Below are positions 25,506-34,266 of a DNA stretch of 64,000 nucleotides, one piece after another. This DNA comes from JAPOVO01 sp026708165 (GTDB taxonomy: Bacteria > Chloroflexota > UBA11872 > VXNJ01): the NCBI GenBank assembly GCA_965208775.1, contig OZ242360.1, forward strand, positions 2,108,001-2,172,000, written 5' to 3'. The first letter of the stretch is position 1. The number at the start of each line of letters is the position of its first letter. A program made the position numbers and the translations under genes. The notes below the pieces were generated by a model. It saw nothing but the letters and a program-made list of their open reading frames with translations. It made no database searches and was not told the DNA's origin.

Positions 25506-25982
25506 TTGAGATTCAAAGGTACGGCGTCGACTCTTATCAAGAGATTCGCGGACAGCGTGAGCCCGGATATTCCGGGGCTTCGCGGGTTGCGTTATCAGGC
25601 GTCGCGGTTACAAGGCGCGAATGCCGACGATCTGTTCGACCTCAGGTTCGAAGACGGGGAGTGGACGGTGGAATATCTTCGGGACCTTGACCAAGATGAC
25701 GCCAAAGCCGCTTCGGCACTGATGCGCTACGCGGAGGCTCGCCTCGCCGCCTTGGAGGAGACGATTTACAGATTCGCCACTGGGCCTATAACCGTGTCGC
25801 AGGCTGCGATATTGCTGGATGCGGTGCCGGACTCGATCAGGGCGCGGATACTCGACGGCAGCCTTGAAGGATATGTCGAGAATGGACGCGCGACGACAAG
25901 CCTTCCAGCGCTTGTGCGTTTCCTGGACCGGGCCGCTTCGTTGGACCAGCCGCAGGCGTTGCAGCCGGTGATAGACCGCTAA
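25506..25982 (+). CDS. Unknown protein with excisionase-like helix-turn-helix C-terminus
   Basis: A 158-residue protein from a TTG with GGAGG six bases before it. I do not recognise the N-terminal half, which is charged and may be helical. The C-terminal part ITVSQAAILLDAVPDSIR followed by ILDGSLEGYVENGR and LPALVRFLD follows the pattern of HTH_17/MerR-like winged helices (AA-L helix, recognition helix, basic wing). A DNA-binding role is a weak inference. No phage or plasmid genes are near. It is convergent with the next gene, eight bases apart. Confidence 0.55.
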   Translation: MRFKGTASTLIKRFADSVSPDIPGLRGLRYQASRLQGANADDLFDLRFEDGEWTVEYLRDLDQDDAKAASALMRYAEARLAALEETIYRFATGPITVSQAAILLDAVPDSIRARILDGSLEGYVENGRATTSLPALVRFLDRAASLDQPQALQPVIDR

Positions 25983-25990
25983 AGCGGCGC

Positions 25991-26380
25991 TTATTCGACC
26001 AGTCCGAAACCCTTTTCGGACGGACGCGTTTTGTCCACGTCCTGAAACCGCCAACGCCTGGGCCTTCCGCGGTCCGGGCTGTCAGCACGCTCTCCCAACT
26101 TTCCGACGGCGAATGCGCCTCCGTGGGGCATCGGCAGGTTAGGGACCGGCTCTCGAAAGGACCCGCGAGCGCGAATGAGATCGTGAACGTTCCAGCCGCG
26201 CTGCTCGAGCTGTTCGAGTACCGATTCCAAATCATGCACGTGACCGCAGGTGCATGCGAACTCCGAGGCCCAGTTTAGCTGGGCCTTCGTGACAACGAAC
26301 TCTTCGCCGCAAGAGCCGCATTCAATCGCCATTCGCATCTCGCGGACGCGGTCAGAGACCTCACCTTCTCGTGGCGACAT
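25991..26380 (-). CDS. Small zinc-ribbon protein of unknown function
   Basis: About 129 residues from the ATG at 26380; a GTG three codons upstream is also possible, and AGGAGG lies just before both. Near the N-terminus CGSCGEEF and a later CTCGH give four Cys in a ribbon-like arrangement about 22 residues apart. The rest is charged, with no known domain. It may be a nucleic-acid- or protein-binding adaptor, but I cannot assign it. Confidence 0.5.
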   Translation of the reverse strand: MSPREGEVSDRVREMRMAIECGSCGEEFVVTKAQLNWASEFACTCGHVHDLESVLEQLEQRGWNVHDLIRARGSFREPVPNLPMPHGGAFAVGKLGERADSPDRGRPRRWRFQDVDKTRPSEKGFGLVE

Positions 26381-26449
26381 TGCGAGCACAGCCTCCTTGT
26401 CGCGGTGTCAGCTTAGATGAATTTTCGGATCGCGCGTACGTTTCGGTAA

Positions 26450-27307
26450 TTATGTCAGAGTCGCATCGTCGATGAAGTCACTTCGGCCGCAAATGATGAT
26501 CAGATTTTGCGAGTTAGGAGAGTACTTGTCTCGCCGCAAGTTTCCGTAAACGTGCTTTATGTCGAAGCCGTGTTTGCGAAGCCTCGCGAAAAATTCTTCA
26601 GCTTCGTATAACTGAAGCACGTAATGAAACTGGATTTCCTCCTCGACTCCGTTCGGATGCTCCAGTGTGAAAGACAATTCGCTTAAGGCGCATTTGGTCT
26701 TGGGATCGAACGAGTAGTCTTTTCGACGAGTGACCGTTCCTCCGCTCTGGGGCTCGATATCCAAATAGGTCAGAGTCTCCGAGTCCGCAATCGTGTCGTC
26801 TTCATTCATGGCAAACGCTTCAATTACGAAGCCCCCCCGATCCTTCAAATGCCGAGCCACGGCGCTCATGCAGTCCGCGAAGTCCGGTTCGGAGGTGAGC
26901 AGCAGGAGCGAATTGAACGGTGCGTATATCACCCCGAAGCGCAGGTCGAAACTGAAGCTCCGCATGTCCTGCCGGCTGAAGTGAAGCCGTGACCGTGTCG
27001 CCGGATGGAGTGTGGACCGCTTGGACATCGCCCGGTCGAGCATAGGCTGGGAGATGTCGATTCCGTAGACTTCGTGGCCGCGGCCCGCTAAAGGAATCGC
27101 CACTCTACCGGTCCCAACAGCCAGCTCGAGGCCCGGCCCACCATATTCACGTAGCATCGCGTCCCAGAAGTCCAGCTCATCCTCGACGCACTCCGGGTAC
27201 TCGAAGTCGTAGATTGTTGGCATGGCGTCGTAAGACGATGATGAGTTGTCCACCTTGCCAATGGGCGTTCGAGCCAAGCGGATGCGTGGCCGATCACGAG
27301 TATCCAC
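26450..27307 (-). CDS. Class I SAM-dependent methyltransferase
   Basis: A 285-residue protein with a Rossmann-like methyltransferase core. YDFEYPECVED starts the domain, LELAVGTGRVAIPLA is motif I, VYGIDISQPML motif II, and VIYAPFNSLLLL motif IV. The substrate is unknown; the C-terminal QFHYVLQLYEAEEFFARL segment is typical of small-molecule enzymes of this group. The GTG at 27307 is four bases after the HAD gene stop; an ATG at 27223, closer to the domain, is an alternative. It is third in an endonuclease V-HAD-methyltransferase operon. Confidence 0.85.
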   Translation of the reverse strand: MDTRDRPRIRLARTPIGKVDNSSSSYDAMPTIYDFEYPECVEDELDFWDAMLREYGGPGLELAVGTGRVAIPLAGRGHEVYGIDISQPMLDRAMSKRSTLHPATRSRLHFSRQDMRSFSFDLRFGVIYAPFNSLLLLTSEPDFADCMSAVARHLKDRGGFVIEAFAMNEDDTIADSETLTYLDIEPQSGGTVTRRKDYSFDPKTKCALSELSFTLEHPNGVEEEIQFHYVLQLYEAEEFFARLRKHGFDIKHVYGNLRRDKYSPNSQNLIIICGRSDFIDDATLT

Positions 27308-27311
27308 GGAT

Positions 27312-28052
27312 CTATCTCAGTCCCGACGGGTCGAGCACGAGTTGCACGATTTCGGACAGACTTGAAATCTCAGCGTGAGGTTTGGGGCCGGCAAGGTCTG
27401 AATGTTTTGAATGCTTGAGCACTGCAAACATGCCGACGTCGAGCGCGCCTTTGATGTCGTCGGGAGGACGATCGCCAACGAAAACGGCTTGCTCAGGACC
27501 AACTCCGAGCACGCTCAGTGTTTCGAGAAAGATGGATGGATGCGGTTTGGCCCAGGGCTTGGAGGAGGAGAAAGCACGATGCTCGAAGAAATGCAGCAGA
27601 CCGTCGCGTTCGAGGTGCCTTTCGTGCGTCCGACTTTTCCACAAGGTGTTGGAAATGAGCGCGAGACGTAATCCCAAGCATTGCAGTTCGCGGAGGGTCG
27701 AATCGGCGTCGGCGACGGGCGTGGGGGTGGACCAAACGTATTCGTAGAAGGCGTCCTCGATGGCCCTAGCCAAGTCCGCTCCTTGTCTAACTCCGAGATT
27801 ATCCAAGGCCCTCGCGATAACTGCGCCCAGACATTCGTTTGACGGCGATTTGCCGAGCCTCTTCCAAGCTAGAGTCTCTTCTTCCAGGAGGACGGAAACA
27901 AACTCAGGGCGCTGGATGCTGACGAGAGCCTGTGCCGAAGCGATTCGATCGTAGGCGTATTCGAATCCGGCCGGGACCAACTCCTCGAATGGTGGAAATT
28001 CTACGAGCGTGTCCCCCATATCGAACACGACCGCCTGGATTTCCACGCTCAT
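27312..28052 (-). CDS. HAD-superfamily hydrolase
   Basis: A 246-residue haloacid dehalogenase-like phosphatase. Motif I is FDMGDTL (Asp11 nucleophile, with Gly at the position of the second Asp), motif II ISNTL, motif III the Lys in KPHPSIF, and motif IV VGDRPPDDI. The helical cap lies between motifs I and II (subfamily I). It probably hydrolyses a small phosphate ester. It starts within the endonuclease V stop (ATGA overlap 28049-28052), so the two are translationally coupled. Confidence 0.87.
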   Translation of the reverse strand: MSVEIQAVVFDMGDTLVEFPPFEELVPAGFEYAYDRIASAQALVSIQRPEFVSVLLEEETLAWKRLGKSPSNECLGAVIARALDNLGVRQGADLARAIEDAFYEYVWSTPTPVADADSTLRELQCLGLRLALISNTLWKSRTHERHLERDGLLHFFEHRAFSSSKPWAKPHPSIFLETLSVLGVGPEQAVFVGDRPPDDIKGALDVGMFAVLKHSKHSDLAGPKPHAEISSLSEIVQLVLDPSGLR

Positions 28053-28756
28053 GCGTTCGACTTGGCCGCTGTGTGGGCGAGTCGAAGCGCGCGGGGAATC
28101 TTGTAACCGTCGAGGTTTTGTTCCACTACTTTGACGGCGTGTTGCAGGCTGATCTTGTGTCCGACTGAAACAAACAGCGGATTGCAGCGCTCTTTGCTGC
28201 GGAGCGCGGTTCCGATTATCTCTCCATCGAGTTCGAGATCGGCTGTCGATCCCGGCTCCCTGCCGAGATCTCCGAAGCTGCCCGTGAGACGCGACTTGGC
28301 ACAGCCTATTGTCGGCAGGTCCAGTTCAAGTCCCAAGTGGCACGCCAGGCCGAATCTGCGCGGGTGAGACCGTCCGTGTCCATCTACCAGGACGACATCT
28401 GGTTGTGTCCTGAGTCTGATGAACGCCTCCAACAGCGCGGGAAGCTCGCGAAACGACAAAAGCCCCGGAATGTATGGAAACTCCACCGGCACGGCGGCCG
28501 AGACTCTTTCGACTACATACAATTCTGGGACAGACACGGTCACAACGGTGGCGATTCCCATTCCGTCCGACCGCCGAATGTGCATGTCGGCGCCGGCAGC
28601 CAGGTAAGGAGCGTGGACGTTGCCGAATTCGACAACCCGAGAGGCCAGGTCACGCTGGAGCGCGACCCCTTGCTTGAAATCGGCCGGCCATGGCAGCGAC
28701 ACGCGCAGGCGAGCGCTGAGTAGCCGAGCGTTGACGATAGTAGTTGTTTCGGGCAT
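28049..28756 (-). CDS. nfi: Endonuclease V (deoxyinosine repair)
   Basis: A 235-residue nuclease that cuts DNA near deaminated bases such as deoxyinosine. I choose the ATG at 28756 because it gives the usual family length; the frame is open upstream. YIPGLLSFRE (Glu104), LVDGHGRSHPRR (Asp125), Asp57 in AGADMHI and His200 in SVGHK correspond to the known catalytic set. PTIGCAKSRL is also typical. It heads a coupled operon and is divergent from nrdR. Confidence 0.93.
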   Translation of the reverse strand: MPETTTIVNARLLSARLRVSLPWPADFKQGVALQRDLASRVVEFGNVHAPYLAAGADMHIRRSDGMGIATVVTVSVPELYVVERVSAAVPVEFPYIPGLLSFRELPALLEAFIRLRTQPDVVLVDGHGRSHPRRFGLACHLGLELDLPTIGCAKSRLTGSFGDLGREPGSTADLELDGEIIGTALRSKERCNPLFVSVGHKISLQHAVKVVEQNLDGYKIPRALRLAHTAAKSNA

Positions 28757-28878
28757 CGCTAGATTTTGCCGCACATGGCTGTATGCGGCGAGACTGTAGG
28801 AGGGGAACAGGCGTGATATTCTCCCAATTCGAAGCGCGTTTCCGCGTCGAACGGCGAACGAAAAGAAGAGCATGACCT

Positions 28879-29508
28879 TTGCGATGCCCTGATTGTGGCG
28901 GAGGCGACCTCAAAGTCACCGATAGCCGCGAGAACGTGGAAAGCGTCCGGCGGCGGCGCGAATGCAACGATTGCGGCCGCCGCTTTACGACCTACGAGCG
29001 GCTGGAGCAATTCACGTGCGCCCGTTGCGAGACCATCGAATCCAGGATCGTGGCCATCGAGCAGCTCAAGAGCGGCGTGCGAAGAGTGCGCGAGTGCCTT
29101 GGTTGCGGCAATCGATTCAGCACCTCGGAGCGCCCCGACATGGACAAGCTGCTGGTCATCAAGAGAAACGGCCAGCGTGAGGAATTCAACAGAACGAAGA
29201 TCTTCGAGGGGGTACGCCTGGCTTGCCTCAATCGGCCGGTTTCGGCACGACAGATGGAGGCGGTGGTAGACGCGATATCCAGCAGTCTGCTCGAATCGGG
29301 TCTCTCGGAAGTTCCCGCCCGGCGGATAGGCGACATGGCGATGGAAGAGCTAAGGAAGCTGGATGACGTCGCCTACGTAAGGTTCGCGTCGGTCTACCGC
29401 CGGTTTGAGGATGTCGACAGCATGGCGCGAATGATCGGCGAGCTTAAGAAATATCGTGAAACCCGGGCGCTTGAGGATGTTCAACCCAGGCTGATTCCCG
29501 ACCAATAA
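28879..29508 (+). CDS. nrdR: NrdR-type transcriptional repressor with two tandem zinc ribbons
   Basis: A repressor of ribonucleotide reductase genes that senses ATP/dATP through an ATP-cone. It starts at TTG with AAGAAGAG upstream. Usual NrdR has about 150 residues; this one has 209 because the zinc ribbon occurs twice. Ribbon 1 has Cys3, Cys6, Cys29, Cys32; ribbon 2 has Cys47, Cys50, Cys73, Cys76, the same 26-residue register shifted by 44. Each ends in a CGxRF-T-ER segment. The ATP-cone follows from about residue 90 (LLVIKRNGQREEF, RRIGDMAMEELRKLDDVAYVRFASVYR). No ribonucleotide reductase gene is in the window. Confidence 0.92.
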   Translation: MRCPDCGGGDLKVTDSRENVESVRRRRECNDCGRRFTTYERLEQFTCARCETIESRIVAIEQLKSGVRRVRECLGCGNRFSTSERPDMDKLLVIKRNGQREEFNRTKIFEGVRLACLNRPVSARQMEAVVDAISSSLLESGLSEVPARRIGDMAMEELRKLDDVAYVRFASVYRRFEDVDSMARMIGELKKYRETRALEDVQPRLIPDQ

Positions 29509-29573
29509 ACCGGCCGGTTAATCTCGCAACGCTGACAGAGTCCGCCGGATCCATTAGCCGGTCGGCGGCTAAT
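29508..29573. terminator. Convergent intergenic palindromes between nrdR and the glycan locus
   Basis: A 12-base palindrome AACCGGCCGGTT (29508-29519) overlaps the nrdR stop. A second inverted repeat, ATTAGCCG/CGGCTAAT with a five-base loop (29553-29573), spans the stop of the glycosylphosphotransferase gene. They may act as bidirectional terminators, but neither has a strong T tract. Confidence 0.4.
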
Positions 29574-30960
29574 ACGCCCCCTTGCCGGTGACGACGACCC
29601 ATATTGTCTTCCAGAGGATCGTGATATCCAGCAGCGGCGAGTAGTTCTGAATGTAGAACAGATCGTATTCGACGTTTTCTTTGAGCGGCCGGTCGCCGCG
29701 TCCTTGAATCTGCCACCATCCGGTCATGCCAGGGGGCACTGAAAGCCGCTGCCGTTGCCAGGGCTCGTATCTCTCGACGACCCACGGCAGTTCTGGGCGG
29801 GGCCCGACAAGACTCATTTCTCCGCGCAAAACGTTCCATAGCTGCGGAAGCTCGTCGAGACTCGTGCGCCGCAGAAACCTGCCTACGGTGGTGATGCGAG
29901 GATCGTCCGCTCTCTTGTAGGCTTCGGCGTCCTCCTCCGACTTGCCCTTTCCTCGCGCTCGCATCGTCCGGAACTTGTAGATCCAGAACAGTCGACCGTT
30001 TTCACCGACCCGCTGCTGGCGGAACAGGACCGGCCCGCCGTCGGAAACGGCCAGGGCAAGTGCACACAGAAGCATCACCGGAGCAAGAATTACGGCGGTG
30101 ATGGTCCCGAGGACCACATCAAACGTGCGTTTCACCAAGCTGTCGAAGCCGGCTATTACCGGCTCTCGTATGCCTATCAGAGGAATACCCCACAGGTCCT
30201 CGGCACGCGCTCTGACGCTGACGATGTTGAATAGATCCGGAACCACTCTGATTCTCACGGGAAGGCTCTGACAGACCATTACGATCTCCCGTATCCGCTC
30301 GTACGACCGCGACGGCAAAGCGACGATCACTTCCGCGACATGCTGATGCTCGATCAATTTGGCGAGTTCGTCGCACTTGCCGAGAACGGGTATTCCGTCG
30401 ACCTTCCTGCCGATCAGTTCGACGTTGTCATCGAGGAAACCGACGATGCTGTAGCCGGTCCACGGCCGGTTCTGCAGCAGACCGGCTACCTGTCTGCCTA
30501 CCGGTCCGGCGCCGGCGATTACGAGCCGCCGGGCCAGTCCGACGCCGAAGCTCGATCTCATCGCCAGCCGCAGCACCCAACGGAGATTTACCAGCAGCAG
30601 GAGGTTGAGCACATAGAAATACGCGAAAAGCAGGCGGGAAAGATACTCGACTTTGGCCAGGAAGAAGTAGGTGAAGAGAAGGACGAATGCGACTGAAATC
30701 GCGGGAACGAGCATTCGAATCTCGTCCACGACGGTGAACATTCGACGCGGTTCGTAGACATTGAAGACATAAAGAAGGAATGCCCAGATCACAGCAACGG
30801 CAACATAGTGGCGCCAAGAGATCCAGGCGAGATGCTCGCCGTCGCCTAGTCCAAACGGAAGCTCGTGTCTGAGTGTATCGGCAAGATAGAGCGCACCGAG
30901 GGTTAGAACGATGTCGGCCGCGAAAAGGAGCAGTGTGACTCGGCGGGTACGACTGGTCAC
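29569..30960 (-). CDS. Exopolysaccharide polyprenyl glycosylphosphotransferase
   Basis: A 463-residue membrane enzyme that loads the first sugar-1-phosphate on undecaprenyl phosphate, starting repeat-unit assembly. About five N-terminal helices are followed by a CoA-binding-like Rossmann domain (VIAGAGPVGRQV) and the catalytic PglC/WbaP-type domain from KRTFDVVLG, with FRQQRVGENGRLF, YKFRTMR, RRTSLDELPQLWNVL and SLVGPRPELP. It begins at a GTG sharing one base with the upstream stop (TAGTG). It is the last gene of the glycan locus in transcription order. Confidence 0.93.
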   Translation of the reverse strand: MTSRTRRVTLLLFAADIVLTLGALYLADTLRHELPFGLGDGEHLAWISWRHYVAVAVIWAFLLYVFNVYEPRRMFTVVDEIRMLVPAISVAFVLLFTYFFLAKVEYLSRLLFAYFYVLNLLLLVNLRWVLRLAMRSSFGVGLARRLVIAGAGPVGRQVAGLLQNRPWTGYSIVGFLDDNVELIGRKVDGIPVLGKCDELAKLIEHQHVAEVIVALPSRSYERIREIVMVCQSLPVRIRVVPDLFNIVSVRARAEDLWGIPLIGIREPVIAGFDSLVKRTFDVVLGTITAVILAPVMLLCALALAVSDGGPVLFRQQRVGENGRLFWIYKFRTMRARGKGKSEEDAEAYKRADDPRITTVGRFLRRTSLDELPQLWNVLRGEMSLVGPRPELPWVVERYEPWQRQRLSVPPGMTGWWQIQGRGDRPLKENVEYDLFYIQNYSPLLDITILWKTIWVVVTGKGAY

Positions 30961-32114
30961 TAGCAGATGCTCCCCGCGACTTCCCGGTAAAGCGTTGAGA
31001 TTCTCCTCACCATTTCCGACAGACTGAATCTCGTGGAAACGTCTGCCCGCGCCGCCTCTGCGATCTTGGCCGCCTCAGCCTTGTGTGTCAACAAGTGCCG
31101 AATACGCACGGCGATTTCGCGCGGCCGTCCCGGCGGGACCAGAAAGCCGGTTCTACCGTCGTCGATGACATCTTGAGTCCCGACAACGTCGGTGGCAACG
31201 ATTGGAACCCCAGCATCCATGGCCTCCATTATGGTATACGGCAGTCCCTCCCATATTGAAGCGAGAACAAACACGTCAAAGGCTGGGATTAGCTCTCTGG
31301 CTCCTTCAACGTGTCCGGTGAGAACCACGTTATTTTGAAGGCGGTGCCGCTTGATCGCCGCTTCGACCTGAGGCCGCATTTCGCCGTCCGAGAGCCAGGC
31401 GAATACAAGATCGGGATGCGTGGCGACAAGTTCGCGCGCGACGGTGACGAGGTCAAGCGGAGCCTTCTGGGGCGTGAATCGCGAAATCGTGCCCACCACT
31501 ATGGCGTCCTGCGGAATGGTGAGGCGTGACCGAGCTTGGGCGCGGCTGAGGGACCTGGCGTGGTCTATGCCATTCTCGACAAGCGCGGCTCGGGCGGGGT
31601 CAATCAGCCCGTCGTCGACAGCCTTTCGGTGCTCGCCGGTTGACAGGGCAATCATCCGGTCGGTGCGAGCCCTATGGATTCTCTCGGTGAGTCTGAAGAG
31701 GTGGAAGCGAATGGGATCGTTGAAGTTGAGGTAGTAAAAACCATGTGGCGAATAAATGACTCGCACTTTGGGGTCGGCCAATGCCGCGAACCTTCCCAGA
31801 AATCCGGCCTTTGAGCTATGCGCATGCACTATGTCGAAGCGGCCGCGGCGGATCAGGTTCGCGAGGGATGCCAGCCCGCGAGCGTCGCGCAGCGGATCGA
31901 TTCTGCGGACCATGGGCACCACGTGGACCGGCACGCCGGCCCGCTTCATGTCCGCCACAAAGGAGGTATCGCCGCGAGCCTCGGAACGGATTTGGGGACA
32001 GGCTATGTGGACGTCGAACTCCGCCTGATCGAGACTCGAGCACAAGTCCAAAAGATGGCGCTTGGTGCCGCCGATCGTGGCTTCGAGGATTTGCAGGACC
32101 CGGATTCGCTTCAA
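30960..32114 (-). CDS. Glycosyltransferase family 4 (GT-B fold)
   Basis: A 384-residue nucleotide-sugar-dependent transferase. ATIGGTKRHLLDL marks the N-terminal acceptor domain, GTISRFTPQKAPLDLV opens the donor domain, and the EX7E motif is present in EGLPYTIMEAM. Sugar and linkage cannot be told. It is followed directly by the glycosylphosphotransferase gene, with a one-base overlap. Confidence 0.9.
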   Translation of the reverse strand: MKRIRVLQILEATIGGTKRHLLDLCSSLDQAEFDVHIACPQIRSEARGDTSFVADMKRAGVPVHVVPMVRRIDPLRDARGLASLANLIRRGRFDIVHAHSSKAGFLGRFAALADPKVRVIYSPHGFYYLNFNDPIRFHLFRLTERIHRARTDRMIALSTGEHRKAVDDGLIDPARAALVENGIDHARSLSRAQARSRLTIPQDAIVVGTISRFTPQKAPLDLVTVARELVATHPDLVFAWLSDGEMRPQVEAAIKRHRLQNNVVLTGHVEGARELIPAFDVFVLASIWEGLPYTIMEAMDAGVPIVATDVVGTQDVIDDGRTGFLVPPGRPREIAVRIRHLLTHKAEAAKIAEAARADVSTRFSLSEMVRRISTLYREVAGSIC

Positions 32115-32142
32115 CCGCCTGACCTCCGGCCGCGGTCGAGCG

Positions 32143-33096
32143 TCAAGAAAGCTCCGACTCGATCCAGCGAAGCTGTTCCCGAATGCCTTGCTCTAGTGGA
32201 TAGGTCGGCGACCAGCCCATGGCCTGGTGGGCTGCGGTGATGTCCGCCCGACTGTGACGCTGATCTCCCTTGACGGGGGGAGAGGACTTCCGGCGGAATC
32301 TTCGTTTGGTGATTCTCTCGATGTCCGCAAGGTAGTCGTTAAGAGTCTTGTGAACACCACCGCCGATGTTGAACACCTGCCCATGTGTCTGAAGCCTCGA
32401 CGCTCTCACCACGGCTTCAACAGCGTCGGTCACGTATGTAACCTCTCGCGTCTGGGCGCCGTCGTCGTAAATGGTTATTTCTCGATCTTCCAGCAGAGCC
32501 TTGATGAAGATGTGAAATCCCATGTCAGGACGCTGTCTGGGACCGTATAACGTGTAGAACCGCAATGAGGAGACAGGCACGTCAAAGTTGAAATGATAGG
32601 CCTCTGCCAGCTTTTCGCAGGCGACCTTGGTTATCGCGTAGTAGGATTCGGGGCGCGCCGGTGTGGACTCGGGGGTAGGTAGCGGTGGGTTGCGACCGTA
32701 CACCGATGAGGTTGACGCCAGCACGATCTTCCTGACACCGGGCACTTCACGCGCCGCCTCCAGCAAGCGCTGGGTAGCGAAGATATTGTCGTGGGCGTAG
32801 GCGTCGAAGATTGCACCCCACCCTCCCCGGACCCCGGCTCGGGCGGCCATATGGAAAACGAAAACCGCGTCCCGGATTAGGCTCTTCAGGTCGACTTCCA
32901 TCAAGTCGCTTTCGATGAGGCGGAAGTCCGGATGTTCGACGAGCGGTTCGATATTGCGGCGCTTGAAGGCAGGGTCGTAGCTGTCGGTAAATCCGTCGAT
33001 GCCGACAACGGTATGGCCGTCTTTGAGCAAGCGCTCGGAAAGGTGCGAACCGAGGAAGCCGGCCGCACCGGTAACGATGCTTACAGGCTGCTTCAA
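32143..33096 (-). CDS. NAD-dependent nucleotide-sugar epimerase (UDP-glucuronate/UDP-glucose 4-epimerase type)
   Basis: A 317-residue extended short-chain dehydrogenase. The cofactor loop is TGAAGFLGSH, the catalytic Ser is in ASTSSVYG, and Tyr/Lys in YYAITK. AGVRGGW and LRFYTLYGPRQRPDM resemble UDP-glucuronate 4-epimerases. It makes a donor sugar for the surrounding glycosyltransferases. It starts three bases after the upstream glycosyltransferase stop. Confidence 0.88.
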   Translation of the reverse strand: MKQPVSIVTGAAGFLGSHLSERLLKDGHTVVGIDGFTDSYDPAFKRRNIEPLVEHPDFRLIESDLMEVDLKSLIRDAVFVFHMAARAGVRGGWGAIFDAYAHDNIFATQRLLEAAREVPGVRKIVLASTSSVYGRNPPLPTPESTPARPESYYAITKVACEKLAEAYHFNFDVPVSSLRFYTLYGPRQRPDMGFHIFIKALLEDREITIYDDGAQTREVTYVTDAVEAVVRASRLQTHGQVFNIGGGVHKTLNDYLADIERITKRRFRRKSSPPVKGDQRHSRADITAAHQAMGWSPTYPLEQGIREQLRWIESELS

Positions 33097-33099
33097 CTG

Positions 33100-34266
33100 T
33101 TATCCGCCACGGCTTGTCGCACTCCGCTCCGGGGAAGTCTCGCAGATTAGCTTCGCATACAGCGCAGATATCTTGCCCAACATTTGATCGGCAGCGAACC
33201 GATGCTCGAACCTTTCACGGCCTCGCTTGCCCATCGTTTTGGCCGTTTCCCGGTCCTCGAAGACTTCGATCAAGCGTGACGCCAGCGCCGCCGAATCGCC
33301 CACGTCGACGAGATATCCCGTCTCGTTATCGATCACAACTTCCGGGATGCCTCCGACCCTGGTGGCCACGACCGGTCGGCCTGCCCGCATAGCCTCGAGG
33401 AATACGAGCCCGAGTCCCTCCCAACGGGACGACAGGACGAACACGTCGCATGCGGCCATGAGGTCGCTAACATCGTCGCGGACTCCGGAAAAGACTATCG
33501 CGTCGGCGATTCCAAGCACCTCGGCGAGTCGCTTAAGTCCGTCAACGTAGGCGTTCCCGCCAAGTTGGGTATCCCCGACTAGCAAGAGCCGCGCTAATGG
33601 CGCACGCTCGACGACGAGCTTCCATGCCCGCAGCAAAGTCTGGTGGTCTTTCTGCGGATCGAGCCGGGCGGCGCAGAGGGCCAGCGGCGAGTACGGATCC
33701 AGACCCAGATTCGCTCGTATCCGGTCGGCTGGTCTGCCGGACGGTTGATCAATGTCCTCTATTCCATAGTGAACTACTACGATCTTGGGTCCTTCCACGC
33801 GGCCGGTTGTCGCAATATATTCCGCTACTGATGACGATACTGCGATTACTACGGTGGAGAATCGCGTCAACGCTCCGTGGATATGACCGTAGGCGGAGTT
33901 CTTAAGAGCTTCCTCGCAGTTGTGCTTCGAGCTGACGATCACCGGTGCCCCACCCAGTCGACCAGCCAGCGTTCCCCACGCGTCCGCCTTGAGCAGATGA
34001 GTGTGCACGACCGCGTATTTTCCCGCTCTTACGTGATTTACAAACCGCCCCAACTCAAGCGGCGATGGAAAACGGCCGAGCCGAAACTGGTGGAGACGCT
34101 CTGCGACGCTTGCGACCTGCGGGGCCAGGTCGGAGTCTTTGAAATAGACGACGTCCATTTGGTAACGATCTCGGAGGCCGTTCAGGAGGGTAAGCAGGTG
34201 CTGCTGTGCTCCGCCCACAGCGAGCGACGTAATGACGTGCAGGATTCGGGGTCTTGACCGGCTCAA
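33100..34266 (-). CDS. Glycosyltransferase family 4
   Basis: A 388-residue GT-B transferase. SLAVGGAQQHLLTLLNGL is the N-terminal glycine loop, AARLDPQKDHQTLLRA begins the donor domain, and EGLGLVFLEAM is a complete EX7E motif. It starts with a TTG inside the overlap TTGA with the upstream stop, so translation is coupled to the gene before it. Confidence 0.9.
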   Translation of the reverse strand: MSRSRPRILHVITSLAVGGAQQHLLTLLNGLRDRYQMDVVYFKDSDLAPQVASVAERLHQFRLGRFPSPLELGRFVNHVRAGKYAVVHTHLLKADAWGTLAGRLGGAPVIVSSKHNCEEALKNSAYGHIHGALTRFSTVVIAVSSSVAEYIATTGRVEGPKIVVVHYGIEDIDQPSGRPADRIRANLGLDPYSPLALCAARLDPQKDHQTLLRAWKLVVERAPLARLLLVGDTQLGGNAYVDGLKRLAEVLGIADAIVFSGVRDDVSDLMAACDVFVLSSRWEGLGLVFLEAMRAGRPVVATRVGGIPEVVIDNETGYLVDVGDSAALASRLIEVFEDRETAKTMGKRGRERFEHRFAADQMLGKISALYAKLICETSPERSATSRGG

